Assembly (NCBI RefSeq): GCF_001436315.1
Contig: NZ_AYZA01000022.1
Coordinates: forward strand, 90,003 to 154,002
DNA: 64,000 bases
Reading direction: 5' to 3'
Source: Ligilactobacillus aviarius subsp. aviarius DSM 20655
GTDB taxonomy: Bacteria; Bacillota; Bacilli; Lactobacillales; Lactobacillaceae
Below, piece by piece: positions 32,749 through 40,879 of this stretch. The position numbers were made by a program, and so were the translations under genes. The notes beneath the pieces were generated by a model. It was given only the letters and a program-made list of their open reading frames with translations. It was not told where the DNA came from and searched no databases. Position 1 is the first letter of the stretch. Every line of letters starts with the position of its first letter.

Positions 32749-33555
32749 ATGGGAAAATCAATTGTAATTACTTCAGGAAAAGGCGGGGTAGGAAAGACAA
32801 CCACCTCTGCTAACCTGGGAACAGCTTTGGCATTAATGGATAAAAAAGTTTGTTTGATCGACCTTGATATTGGATTGCGGAACCTTGACGTTGTTCTGGG
32901 ACTCGACAACCGGATCATCTATGACATTGTTGATGTTGCTCAGGGACGCGCCAAATTGCACCAAGCATTGATTAAAGATAAGCGGTTTGATGACAAGCTT
33001 TTCCTTCTTCCAGCTGCTCAAAACACGGATAAAAGTGCACTGGAGCCTGAAGAAGTGAAGAAAATCGTTGAAGAATTACGCCCCGACTTTGACTATATTT
33101 TGCTTGATTGTCCAGCAGGAATTGAACAAGGATTTATGAATGCCGTTGCGGGTGCTGATCAAGCAATTGTCGTTTCAACTCCGGAAATTTCATCTGTTCG
33201 TGACGCAGACCGGGTTGTCGGTTTATTGGAACAGAAGGACTTAAAGGAAGCCCCAATGTTGATTATTAACCGGATTAAAAAACACATGGTGAACGATGGC
33301 GATATGATGGATGTTGATGAAATCACCCGGCATTTGTCAATTAAGTTGTTAGGAATTGTCTTTGACGACGAAGACGTAATCAGTTCATCAAATAAAGGCG
33401 AACCAGTCGTTCTAAATGAAAAGAGTGCTGCGGGACAGGGGTACCGCAACATTGCACGGCGACTTGAAGGTGAAACGGTGCCGTTAATGTCCCTTAAGGA
33501 ACAGAAGAAAAAAGGATTCTTTGAGAAAGTTACAGAATGGTTTAAGAGAAAATAA
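32749..33555 (+). CDS. minD: Septum site-determining ATPase MinD
   Basis: A 268-residue ParA/MinD-type ATPase with the deviant Walker A KGGVGKTT (about 10-17), LLDCPAGIEQ near 119, and a C-terminal amphipathic helix (FFEKVTEWFKRK) that binds the membrane. It carries MinC to the poles; in this group DivIVA (51726-52520) gives the topological cue instead of MinE, which is absent here. GGAGG in the 3' end of minC serves as ribosome binding site. A terminator follows, ending the mre-min operon. Confidence 0.96.
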   Translation: MGKSIVITSGKGGVGKTTTSANLGTALALMDKKVCLIDLDIGLRNLDVVLGLDNRIIYDIVDVAQGRAKLHQALIKDKRFDDKLFLLPAAQNTDKSALEPEEVKKIVEELRPDFDYILLDCPAGIEQGFMNAVAGADQAIVVSTPEISSVRDADRVVGLLEQKDLKEAPMLIINRIKKHMVNDGDMMDVDEITRHLSIKLLGIVFDDEDVISSSNKGEPVVLNEKSAAGQGYRNIARRLEGETVPLMSLKEQKKKGFFEKVTEWFKRK

Positions 33556-33564
33556 ATTTGATTT

Positions 33565-33605
33565 AAAGGGCATTTGGAGTGGATCAAATCTAAATGTCCT
33601 TTTTC
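33565..33605 (+). terminator. Terminator of the mreBCD-minCD operon
   Basis: AAAGGGCATTT and AAATGTCCTTT pair around a 16-base loop with an additional inner TTGAT/ATCAA option, followed by TTTTTC. Confidence 0.85.
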
Positions 33606-33642
33606 GTTTTAATTTTTGAGAAAGAGAGAATGAGAAGTGAAA

Positions 33643-34572
33643 ATGGCAGAAAAGAGAAAGCAAAGCCGTCGATGGCTGAAAATTTTGATTGGAATTTTAA
33701 TTGCGGTAATTATAATTTACATTGGAATTTGTTTTTATTTTATTAACTACGGGTTTGGAAGAAAGACGAAAACGCCGGATCAACCGACCCGCGAAGCCAT
33801 TGAGTGGCTTGATAAGACGCCGCAACAAACCTGGCATGAAACGGCGGTTGGTAACAAGGATATTCAGTTAGTTGCGCGGTATGTTCCGGCAGCTGAAAAA
33901 ACAAACAAAACAATTGTGGTTGCCCATGGTTGGCATGAAAATTCACAATTGATGGCCCGGTATATTAAAATGTTCCATCAATTAGGATATAATGTTTTAG
34001 CTCCTGATGATCGCGGAAGTGGTCGCAGTGGCGGCAAGTATCTTTCATTTGGTTGGCTTGATCGGTTAGATTATGTCAAATGGATTCATCAAATTATTGA
34101 CCGGGAAGGCTCAAACGTTGAAATTGGTCTTTTTGGCGTAAGTATGGGCGGTGCAACCGTGATGAATGTCAGTGGTCAGAAACTTCCACCGCAAGTCAAA
34201 TGTGTGGTGGAAGACTGCGGCTTTAGCAGTATTCACCAAGAATTTTATGATGTGATTACGCATGATTTTCATATTCCGGCGGGACCGATCTTAGCCGGGG
34301 GAGCATATCTGGCCCAACCGATGATTGGGTTTAACTTTAATGATGCGAATACGTTAAAGCAGCTGGCAAAAGATAAGCTTCCAATTTTATTTATCCATGG
34401 TGATAAGGATGATTTTGTTCGGACTTATATGGTTTATCAAAACTACCGGGCAACGAAAGCTCCAAAAGAAATTTGGATCACCAAGGATACCGGGCACGCT
34501 CATTCGTTAAAGAATCATTACCAAGCATATAAGATGAAAGTTGGAGCATTTTTTGCACAATATTTAAAGTAG
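33643..34572 (+). CDS. Membrane-anchored alpha/beta hydrolase
   Basis: A 309-residue protein with a Lys/Arg-rich start, one membrane segment (about 12-33), and an extracytoplasmic alpha/beta-hydrolase domain. The nucleophile elbow GVSMGG, the acid in HGDKDDF and the base in TGHAHS form the catalytic triad. The sequence is close to the family of Bacillus YqkD-like hydrolases (DDRGSGRSGGKY). The substrate is not known. The ATG at 33643 fits AGAAG at 33630-33634; a GTG six bases earlier is also possible. It precedes the murE operon. Confidence 0.85.
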   Translation: MAEKRKQSRRWLKILIGILIAVIIIYIGICFYFINYGFGRKTKTPDQPTREAIEWLDKTPQQTWHETAVGNKDIQLVARYVPAAEKTNKTIVVAHGWHENSQLMARYIKMFHQLGYNVLAPDDRGSGRSGGKYLSFGWLDRLDYVKWIHQIIDREGSNVEIGLFGVSMGGATVMNVSGQKLPPQVKCVVEDCGFSSIHQEFYDVITHDFHIPAGPILAGGAYLAQPMIGFNFNDANTLKQLAKDKLPILFIHGDKDDFVRTYMVYQNYRATKAPKEIWITKDTGHAHSLKNHYQAYKMKVGAFFAQYLK

Positions 34573-34703
34573 TTTGGAAGCAGAATGTGATAAAATAAAA
34601 CCTATTAAATTGAAATTAACGAATGCCACTTCATTTTATTTTTGATTAAATTTATGGCAAAATTAAAGTCAAGAAGTTAGTGGACTTGAGTGAAGGTGAG
34701 AAC

Positions 34704-36251
34704 ATGGCGATTAATTTGGAAGATGCGCAAATTTTACTGAAAGAACACCATTTACTGAAAGAGCAATTTGCAGGTCAAAAAAGTAATTTTGAACATGTCA
34801 CGTATGATTCGCGGCAGGTTGAGCAGGACACCCTGTTCTTTTGTAAGGGAAACTTTAAAAAAGAATATCTTGAAGATGCAATTGATCACGGGGCATCCGG
34901 CTATGTTGCTGAAGAAAAGTACGTTGATGACGGTCAAACTTCATTCTTGATCGTAACGGATGTTCAAAAGGCAATGGCGCTTTTAGGGGCCGCGTTCTAT
35001 GACTACCCGCAAAATGATTTATTTGTAATTGGAATTACGGGAACAAAGGGAAAAACGACCAGTTCTTATTTTGCAAAGGGAATTCTAGATCAAACAACTG
35101 CCCAAAAAACGGCCTTGTTTTCAACCGTGAACCGGGTTGTGGGACAGCAACCAGAAGATACATTCAAATCAAATTTGACGACTCCGGAATCGCTTGATTT
35201 GTTTCACGATATGCGGCGGGCCGTTGATAATGGAATGACGCATTTAGTGATGGAAGTTTCATCCCAGGCGTATAAGAAAAACCGGGTTTATGGGCTTCAT
35301 TATAATGTCGGAATTTTTCTCAATATTTCGCCAGACCATGTTGGTGAAAATGAACATCCGACATTTGCAGACTATCTGTTTTGTAAGGAACAGATCCTGG
35401 CCAACTCCGATTATTGTATCTTAAATGTTGATACAGAACATTTTAAAGATATCTATTATGCGGCTAAATCAGATGTTGAATCAGACCGGTTATTGACATT
35501 TACGCATACTGATAGTCAGGTTTTACCAGATGGAAATCCAATCGATATCCAAATTGAAAATCTTCAAGAAACGTTGCTTGATAGTCAGTTTAGATTGCAT
35601 GCTTTAACGACCAAGGCCAATAATCTTCAACTTGAAGGGACTTACTCGATTACAATTCCGGGAGATTATAATGAAGGCAATGCAACGGCTGCCATTATTG
35701 CGTCCGTTCTCGGCAATGCAACGCAAGCGGATGCGGTTCAAGGATTAAAGCACGTTAAGGTTGCTGGTCGAATGGAAATGGTTCAAACTAAGAACCACGG
35801 ATTAGTTTATATTGACTATGCACATAACTATGCAAGTCTCCATGCCTTGCTCGAATTCCTGAAAGCTCAGCGCAAGGTTGAACGACTGATCGTGGTTGTG
35901 GGTTCAACCGGGAATAAGGGCGTTTCACGGCGCGAAGGTTTTGGAAAAGCAATCAGTCAAGGGGCAGACGTTGCAATTTTAACAAGCGATGACCCGGGAT
36001 ACGAAGATCCGATGAAGATTGCTCAAGAAATTGATCGTTATATTGATCATCAACGAGTTCAAGTTTTCTTTGAAATGAATCGGGAAACGGCAATTAAAAA
36101 GGCAATTGAAATGGGAAGACCGAATGACGTGGTTGTTCTGGCTGGCAAGGGAGAAGATAAGTATCAAAAGATCAATGGAGTTGATACTCCATATCCAAAT
36201 GATTTAAATGTTGCAAAAAATGTTGTGAAGGGATTAGAAGATGAACAGTAA
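34704..36251 (+). CDS. murE: UDP-MurNAc-tripeptide synthetase, lysine type
   Basis: A 515-residue Mur ligase. It shows YDSRQV near 33, the P-loop GITGTKGKTT (G113-T118 core), TTPES near 155, the carbamylated-Lys region and the amino-acid-binding DDPG at 429-432. Diaminopimelate enzymes have DNPR at this place, so addition of L-lysine is predicted. The ATG at 34704 is preferred because AAGGTGAG is 7 bases in front. It overlaps the start of the D-Asp ligase by 11 bases, and racD follows, so the three genes make the cross-linking amino acids of the wall. Confidence 0.93.
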   Translation: MAINLEDAQILLKEHHLLKEQFAGQKSNFEHVTYDSRQVEQDTLFFCKGNFKKEYLEDAIDHGASGYVAEEKYVDDGQTSFLIVTDVQKAMALLGAAFYDYPQNDLFVIGITGTKGKTTSSYFAKGILDQTTAQKTALFSTVNRVVGQQPEDTFKSNLTTPESLDLFHDMRRAVDNGMTHLVMEVSSQAYKKNRVYGLHYNVGIFLNISPDHVGENEHPTFADYLFCKEQILANSDYCILNVDTEHFKDIYYAAKSDVESDRLLTFTHTDSQVLPDGNPIDIQIENLQETLLDSQFRLHALTTKANNLQLEGTYSITIPGDYNEGNATAAIIASVLGNATQADAVQGLKHVKVAGRMEMVQTKNHGLVYIDYAHNYASLHALLEFLKAQRKVERLIVVVGSTGNKGVSRREGFGKAISQGADVAILTSDDPGYEDPMKIAQEIDRYIDHQRVQVFFEMNRETAIKKAIEMGRPNDVVVLAGKGEDKYQKINGVDTPYPNDLNVAKNVVKGLEDEQ

Positions 36252-37497
36252 TTTACCAGATTTTACACCAGTTTTATTAGGAAGCGACTTTAACGTATAT
36301 GGAATGGCACGCTCATTTTATGAATTAACGGGCAAGCCAGTCAAAGCATTTGCAGAACAGCAATTAGCTCCGACCCGTTTTACCAAGATCGTTGACTTAG
36401 AGTTAATTGACGGCTTTGCTGACGATCCCCAATGGATCAATTCAATGCTTAAAATCAAGGAACGGTACCGTGACCACCAAGAACCAGTAATTTTAATTGG
36501 CTGCGGGGATGGTTATGCCGAATTGATTTCAAAACATAAAGCCGAATTAAGCGACGTTTTTGTGTGTCCGTACATTGATTTTGACTTGTTGAAACGGTTG
36601 AATAAAAAAGAATCATTTTATGAAATCTGTGATCAATATAACTTGCCATATCCGAAGACCAAAGTCATTACAAAGGAAATGTGGGCTAGTGATGAGCCAA
36701 TTGAACAACCATTTGATTATCCGGTGGCTTTAAAGCCATCAAACAGTGTTGAATGGGTCGACATTCATTTTGATGGGCGGAAGAAGGCTTATCGGGTAAA
36801 ATCACGGCCTGAATTAGATGAAATTTTACAAAAGGCCTATACGAATGGATATGAATCAGATTTCATTTTACAAGACTTTATCCCAGGTGACGATAGTAAT
36901 ATGCGGGTATTGAACGCCTATGTTGATCAAAATCACCATGTTAAAATGATGTGTTTAGGCCACCCACTATTGGAAGATCCGTCACCATCTGCAATTGGAA
37001 ATTACGTTGCAATTTTGCCTGAATATAATAAAGACATTTATCAACGTTTCCAAAAGTTCTTGGAAGATATCAAGTTTACCGGCTACGCAAACTTTGATAT
37101 GAAGTATGACTCACGCGACAACACGTATAAATTGTTTGAAATCAATTTACGTCAGGGACGGAGCAGTTTCTTTGTTACGCTTAATGGTTATAATCTTGCT
37201 CAATGGGTTGTTCGCGATTACGTAACCAAGGATCTCGCAGACGCTGAAACAGTATATGGGAACAAGGATGCTAATAAACATCAACTTTGGCTTGGGGTTC
37301 CCGTTAAGGTCTTTAAAAAATATGCGCGTCAAAACGGTGATAAGGAACGGGCGCTTGATTTGATCGACCATAAACGTTATGGCATGACATACCGTTATGA
37401 TAAGGACATGAATATTAAACGATGGGCACTCTTAAAGTGGATGGAACACATTTACACTAAGAATTTCAACCGTTACTTCAAAGAAAACAAAGGATGA
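36241..37497 (+). CDS. aslA: D-aspartate ligase for the peptidoglycan cross-bridge
   Basis: A 418-residue ATP-grasp enzyme. It is closely similar over its full length to Aslfm of Enterococcus faecium (recalled): LLGSDMNVYGMARSF-type start, GCGDGYAELIS near 83, CPYIDF near 101, FIPGDDSNMRVLNAYV near 217, LGHPLLEDP near 240, and FEINLRQGRSSFFVTLNG near 300. Aslfm adds D-Asp to the side-chain amine of L-Lys in UDP-MurNAc-pentapeptide. It overlaps murE at the 5' end and is followed by racD. Confidence 0.93.
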   Translation: MNSNLPDFTPVLLGSDFNVYGMARSFYELTGKPVKAFAEQQLAPTRFTKIVDLELIDGFADDPQWINSMLKIKERYRDHQEPVILIGCGDGYAELISKHKAELSDVFVCPYIDFDLLKRLNKKESFYEICDQYNLPYPKTKVITKEMWASDEPIEQPFDYPVALKPSNSVEWVDIHFDGRKKAYRVKSRPELDEILQKAYTNGYESDFILQDFIPGDDSNMRVLNAYVDQNHHVKMMCLGHPLLEDPSPSAIGNYVAILPEYNKDIYQRFQKFLEDIKFTGYANFDMKYDSRDNTYKLFEINLRQGRSSFFVTLNGYNLAQWVVRDYVTKDLADAETVYGNKDANKHQLWLGVPVKVFKKYARQNGDKERALDLIDHKRYGMTYRYDKDMNIKRWALLKWMEHIYTKNFNRYFKENKG

Positions 37498-37502
37498 TTA
37501 GA

Positions 37503-38216
37503 ATGAAGAAGTTCTTTACGATTATTGGTGGAATGGGCACGATGGCAACGGAAAGCTTTATTCATCAGTTAAATAAGCGAATCCCGGCAAGTTGCGATCA
37601 AGATTATCTCAATTATATTTTACTGAATCACGCAACGATTCCGGATCGGACAGCTTATCTTTTGGATAATTCGAAACCAAGTCCATACCCTGATTTAGCT
37701 GAAGACATTCGGCAACAGGCAAAATTGAATCCAGAATTTTTTGCAATCCCATGTAATACGGCTCACTATTTCTATGATGACTTGCAAAAGTTAACGAAAA
37801 TTCCGATCCTTCATATGCCGCGAGAAGCAGTTAAGGAAATTGGAAATAGGTATCCGAAAGCCAAACGGGTTGGATTGTTAGCAACTCATGGAACGATTGC
37901 AGATCATGTTTATGAGAATGAAATTAAAAAAGCTGGGTATGAATTTGTTGGTCCAACGGATGCAATCCAGGCCAAAACCGATGAATTGATTTATACGGAT
38001 ATTAAGGAACATGATTTTGTTGATCGGCAGTTATTCCACGGATTGGTTAAAACAATGATCAATGAGCGGAAGTGTGACGTAGTAATTTTAGGATGTACTG
38101 AATTGTCGCTTGCGCAGGAACGGGAACCGGTTGATGGAATGCCGATCGTTGATGGTCAAATCGTTTTGGTTGAACGGACGCTTGAAAAGGCAATGAAGCT
38201 GCAAAAAGGAAAGTAA
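37503..38216 (+). CDS. racD: Aspartate racemase
   Basis: A 237-residue Asp/Glu racemase-family protein with the two catalytic cysteines Cys84 (IPCNTAH) and Cys198 (LGCTELSL) and the GGMGTMATESF start. It makes D-Asp from L-Asp. The ATG at 37503 is used because AAAGGA lies 8 bases upstream; an upstream ATG at 37494 overlaps the ligase stop. The position next to the D-Asp ligase points to aspartate rather than glutamate as substrate. Confidence 0.92.
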   Translation: MKKFFTIIGGMGTMATESFIHQLNKRIPASCDQDYLNYILLNHATIPDRTAYLLDNSKPSPYPDLAEDIRQQAKLNPEFFAIPCNTAHYFYDDLQKLTKIPILHMPREAVKEIGNRYPKAKRVGLLATHGTIADHVYENEIKKAGYEFVGPTDAIQAKTDELIYTDIKEHDFVDRQLFHGLVKTMINERKCDVVILGCTELSLAQEREPVDGMPIVDGQIVLVERTLEKAMKLQKGK

Positions 38217-38251
38217 TAAAAAAACGGTTTTCAATTGAAAACCGTTTTTTT
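38217..38251. terminator. Bidirectional terminator after racD
   Basis: AAAACGGTTTTC and GAAAACCGTTTT around a 4-base loop, with A- and T-runs on both sides; it also ends the small convergent gene. Confidence 0.93.
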
Positions 38252-38258
38252 ATTACTT

Positions 38259-38384
38259 TTAAAAGTTGAAAAGACTGCCAAATGCTCCAAAAATAACCGC
38301 ACCGATCGTAAAAATCAACATTAACCATACAACGACCATGGTTATTTTTTGGAAAGTTGATTTTTTCTTTTTCTTTTTTGCCAC
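38259..38384 (-). CDS. DUF4044-type small membrane protein, 41 residues
   Basis: A short gene on the minus strand starting at GTG 38384. The protein is VAKKKKKKSTFQKIT, then one hydrophobic helix (MVVVWLMLIFTIGAVIFGAF) and GSLFNF. The Lys-rich head plus one helix matches the DUF4044 family of lactobacilli as I recall it. AAAGGATGAT lies upstream in good position. It is convergent with racD and shares its terminator. Function is unknown. Confidence 0.8.
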   Translation of the reverse strand: MAKKKKKKSTFQKITMVVVWLMLIFTIGAVIFGAFGSLFNF

Positions 38385-38529
38385 AATAAATCATCCTTTG
38401 ATATCAATTACACAAGTTACTATACCGTTGATAATTCGGAGTGTCAAACCATGGTTAAATCTAAAATTGAAAATTATAATCAGAGTTTATATAATTGAAT
38501 GCAGAGTTCTTTTTAAATGAGGTTATGAA

Positions 38530-38892
38530 ATGATTAAAGAATGGTACGTTCAATTATTGATTTTGATTTTGGTGTGGTTAATCCTCACCCTTTTAAAAAA
38601 AAGATTTTTCAGAAAACAATTAAAAAATTTCAAACGGCTTGATGTGATGAGTTTGTTCTTATTAATTGCGATTCATTTTCTTTCGCAAGACGTGATGGGA
38701 CTGTCGATCATTCCGTTTTTGATCTGTGGATTATCGGCTTATGGATTAATCATGACGATTTTGTATGCATTAATGGAAGGCCAAATCCTATATAAGAAGT
38801 TTTTAATTAAGTTTTGGCGGGTCGCTGATATTTTATTTCTGGGAACATACTGTGTGTTATTGATTTTTAAAATAGTATCGTTTTTCAATTAA
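38530..38892 (+). CDS. DUF3397 family membrane protein
   Basis: A 120-residue protein with four hydrophobic segments (about 6-22, 39-55, 58-82, 96-118), separated by basic loops. It matches the DUF3397 pattern and position: this family usually lies in front of mraZ in lactobacilli. Function is unknown. A GAGGTT ribosome binding site precedes the ATG and a terminator follows, so it is not co-transcribed with mraZ. Confidence 0.75.
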   Translation: MIKEWYVQLLILILVWLILTLLKKRFFRKQLKNFKRLDVMSLFLLIAIHFLSQDVMGLSIIPFLICGLSAYGLIMTILYALMEGQILYKKFLIKFWRVADILFLGTYCVLLIFKIVSFFN

Positions 38893-38898
38893 AGAATA

Positions 38899-38930
38899 AA
38901 AAGGCTGGGATAACATCCCGGCCTTTTTGA
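38899..38930 (+). terminator. Terminator of the DUF3397 gene
   Basis: AAAGGCTGGGAT and ATCCCGGCCTTT around an AAC loop with one G-U pair, followed by TT-rich sequence. Confidence 0.92.
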
Positions 38931-38969
38931 TTGATTTAAAAATTAGATTTGCCGCTAAAAATATTAGTT

Positions 38970-39001
38970 TTACAATGTTTCGGTGTCAAAAAACATTGTA
39001 A
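38970..39001. repeat. Perfect 11-bp inverted repeat before mraZ
   Basis: TTACAATGTTT (38970-38980) is the exact reverse complement of AAACATTGTAA (38991-39001), with a 10-base centre. No T-run follows on either strand, so it is not a simple terminator. It lies upstream of the MraZ sites. It could be a regulator site or a leader hairpin; I cannot tell. Confidence 0.7.
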
Positions 39002-39020
39002 TAAAAACTTAATTTTTATT

Positions 39021-39073
39021 AGGTGGTTTTTGTTCAATACTAAGTGGTTGAAAGTGGGGGAATGTGGTAAGAT
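39021..39073 (+). promoter_or_regulatory. MraZ operator array and promoter of the division cluster
   Basis: GTGG units occur at 39042-39047 (AAGTGG), 39052-39057 (AAGTGG) and 39062-39067 (ATGTGG), exactly 10 bases apart, plus an AGGTGG at 39021-39026. MraZ is known to bind tandem G-rich repeats with 10-bp spacing in front of its own operon. The array abuts an extended -10 (TGG-TAAGAT, hexamer 39068-39073), so binding should block the promoter. Confidence 0.8.
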
Positions 39074-39108
39074 GTTAAATGAAGGTAATTAGAAGGTGGT
39101 GAGGACAC

Positions 39109-39540
39109 GTGTTCATGGGCGAATTTCAGCATTCAATCGATTCAAAAGGACGGTTGATTATCCCTGCAAAATTTCGTGATCAGCTTGGTTCGAAATTTGT
39201 AATCACCCGTGGATTAGATGGATGTCTTTTCGGATATCCAATGGACGAATGGCGTGTTCTTGAAGAAAAACTGAAAAAATTGCCTCTTAATAAACGTGAT
39301 GCACGTTCATTTGTGCGTTTCTTTTATTCAGCTGCAACTGAAAGTGAATTAGATAAGCAAGGACGAATCAATGTTCCGAAAACTTTACGTTCGCATGCTG
39401 GATTAGAAAAGAAATGTGTGATCGTTGGTGTATCAAATCGCTTTGAAATTTGGTCAGAAGAACGGTGGAACTCATTTACAGATGAAGCCGAAGAAAACTT
39501 TGATGAGATTGCGGAAAATATGATTGATTTTGAATTTTAG
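39109..39540 (+). CDS. mraZ: Transcriptional regulator MraZ
   Basis: A 143-residue protein with two AbrB-like repeats, each with a D-x-K/Q-GR signature: [15 protein letters not shown] near 10 and [15 protein letters not shown] near 82. MraZ forms a ring that binds tandem repeats in front of the dcw cluster and represses it. Translation starts at GTG 39109 ([14 protein letters not shown] as in Bacillus), with GGTGGTGAGG in front. It leads the cluster and is followed by rsmH. Confidence 0.95.
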   Translation: MFMGEFQHSIDSKGRLIIPAKFRDQLGSKFVITRGLDGCLFGYPMDEWRVLEEKLKKLPLNKRDARSFVRFFYSAATESELDKQGRINVPKTLRSHAGLEKKCVIVGVSNRFEIWSEERWNSFTDEAEENFDEIAENMIDFEF

Positions 39541-39548
39541 GAGAGATT

Positions 39549-40496
39549 ATGGCTGAATTTAAACATGTGACGGTTTTGCTGAATGAAGCAGTTGAAAATT
39601 TAAAAGTCAAGCCAGATGGGATTTATGTTGACTGTACTTTAGGCGGCGGCGGACATACCCGGAAGATTTTATCTCAACTAAATGAAAACGGACGATTATT
39701 TTCCTTTGATCAGGATCAAACGGCGATTGAGTATAATCAAAAAGCCCTTGACAATCAGCTTCAAAGTGGGAAACTTACATTAGTTAAGGATAATTTTCGG
39801 AATATTAAGAAACGTCTTAATGAATTGGGCGTTTCTAAAATTGATGGGGCAGTTTATGATCTTGGAGTTTCATCACCGCAATTTGATGTTGCTCAACGCG
39901 GGTTTAGTTATAAACTCGAAGCACCGTTGGATATGCGAATGGATCAAAGCCAGTCGTTAACTGCGAAACAGATCGTTAACGAATGGTCATTTAACGATCT
40001 TGTTCGAATTTTCTCCCGTTATGGTGAAGAAAAATTTGCAAAGTCAATTGCTCGCAAGATTGAAAAACAGCGGCAGCTTCAACCGATTCAAACAACAACG
40101 GAATTGGTTGAAGTGATCAAGGCTGGAATTCCGGCCAGGGCACGCCGTACAGGAGGGCATCCTGCTAAAAGAGTTTTTCAAGCTTTACGAATTGCGGTCA
40201 ATGATGAACTTGGAGCCCTTGAAACTTCATTGGAACAAGTCCTTGAAATGTTAAATATCGATGGTCGAGTAAGTGTAATTACCTTCCAATCACTTGAGGA
40301 TCGTCTTGTGAAGAGCATGTTTAAAGAAAAGACCAGTTTGCCGGATTTACCACAAGGATTACCAGTTATTCCTCAAGGAATGGAAGTTGATTATCGATTG
40401 GTTAATCGCAAACCGATTTTACCAACTAAAAGCGAAATTGAAACAAATCACCGCGCACATTCTGCCAAGTTGCGCGTTATTGAACGAATAAAATAA
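39549..40496 (+). CDS. rsmH: 16S rRNA m4C1402 methyltransferase RsmH
   Basis: A 315-residue enzyme with the AdoMet-binding motif [14 protein letters not shown] near 29, [10 protein letters not shown] near 54, [12 protein letters not shown] near 100 and the [15 protein letters not shown] segment near 205. It N4-methylates C1402 of 16S rRNA at the P site. GGAGAG precedes the ATG. It is the standard second gene of the dcw cluster. Confidence 0.96.
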   Translation: MAEFKHVTVLLNEAVENLKVKPDGIYVDCTLGGGGHTRKILSQLNENGRLFSFDQDQTAIEYNQKALDNQLQSGKLTLVKDNFRNIKKRLNELGVSKIDGAVYDLGVSSPQFDVAQRGFSYKLEAPLDMRMDQSQSLTAKQIVNEWSFNDLVRIFSRYGEEKFAKSIARKIEKQRQLQPIQTTTELVEVIKAGIPARARRTGGHPAKRVFQALRIAVNDELGALETSLEQVLEMLNIDGRVSVITFQSLEDRLVKSMFKEKTSLPDLPQGLPVIPQGMEVDYRLVNRKPILPTKSEIETNHRAHSAKLRVIERIK

Positions 40497-40519
40497 GAGA
40501 ATACGGGGTTGTGAATAGG

Positions 40520-40879
40520 ATGGCTGAAACAGCACGCAAAATTGCAAATCATTCAAATATTAGGAAACAAACGACGGCACAAATCGGTCCGCTCGATGTT
40601 CAAAAGAAAAAATTTAAACGACGGGAACGGTTAGCCGTATGTGTTTCATTAGGATGGGCAGCATTGCTCGGTTGCGTTACGATTTCATCGTCAATTCACG
40701 TTAATACGGCGCAAAGCGATTTACAAGCTGTTACAACGCAAGTAACAAAGCTCAACAGTAAGAATTCAAATATTCGCCAAGAAATTAGTGAACTTTCAAG
40801 TCGTTCGCGTTTAATGGGAATCGCTAAGAAAGATGGCCTTTCATTGAATGAACAAAATACAAGGAATGTAACTAAATAA
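40520..40879 (+). CDS. ftsL: Cell division protein FtsL
   Basis: A 119-residue bitopic protein: a basic cytoplasmic part (about 1-40), one membrane segment (about 42-60), and an outer coiled-coil domain (about 65-105). This size and layout and the place between rsmH and the transpeptidase gene define FtsL. It forms a complex with DivIB and DivIC at the septum. The ATG at 40520 is my choice over GTG 40511; the upstream GGGG fits only moderately with either. Its stop codon overlaps the next ATG by one base. Confidence 0.85.
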   Translation: MAETARKIANHSNIRKQTTAQIGPLDVQKKKFKRRERLAVCVSLGWAALLGCVTISSSIHVNTAQSDLQAVTTQVTKLNSKNSNIRQEISELSSRSRLMGIAKKDGLSLNEQNTRNVTK

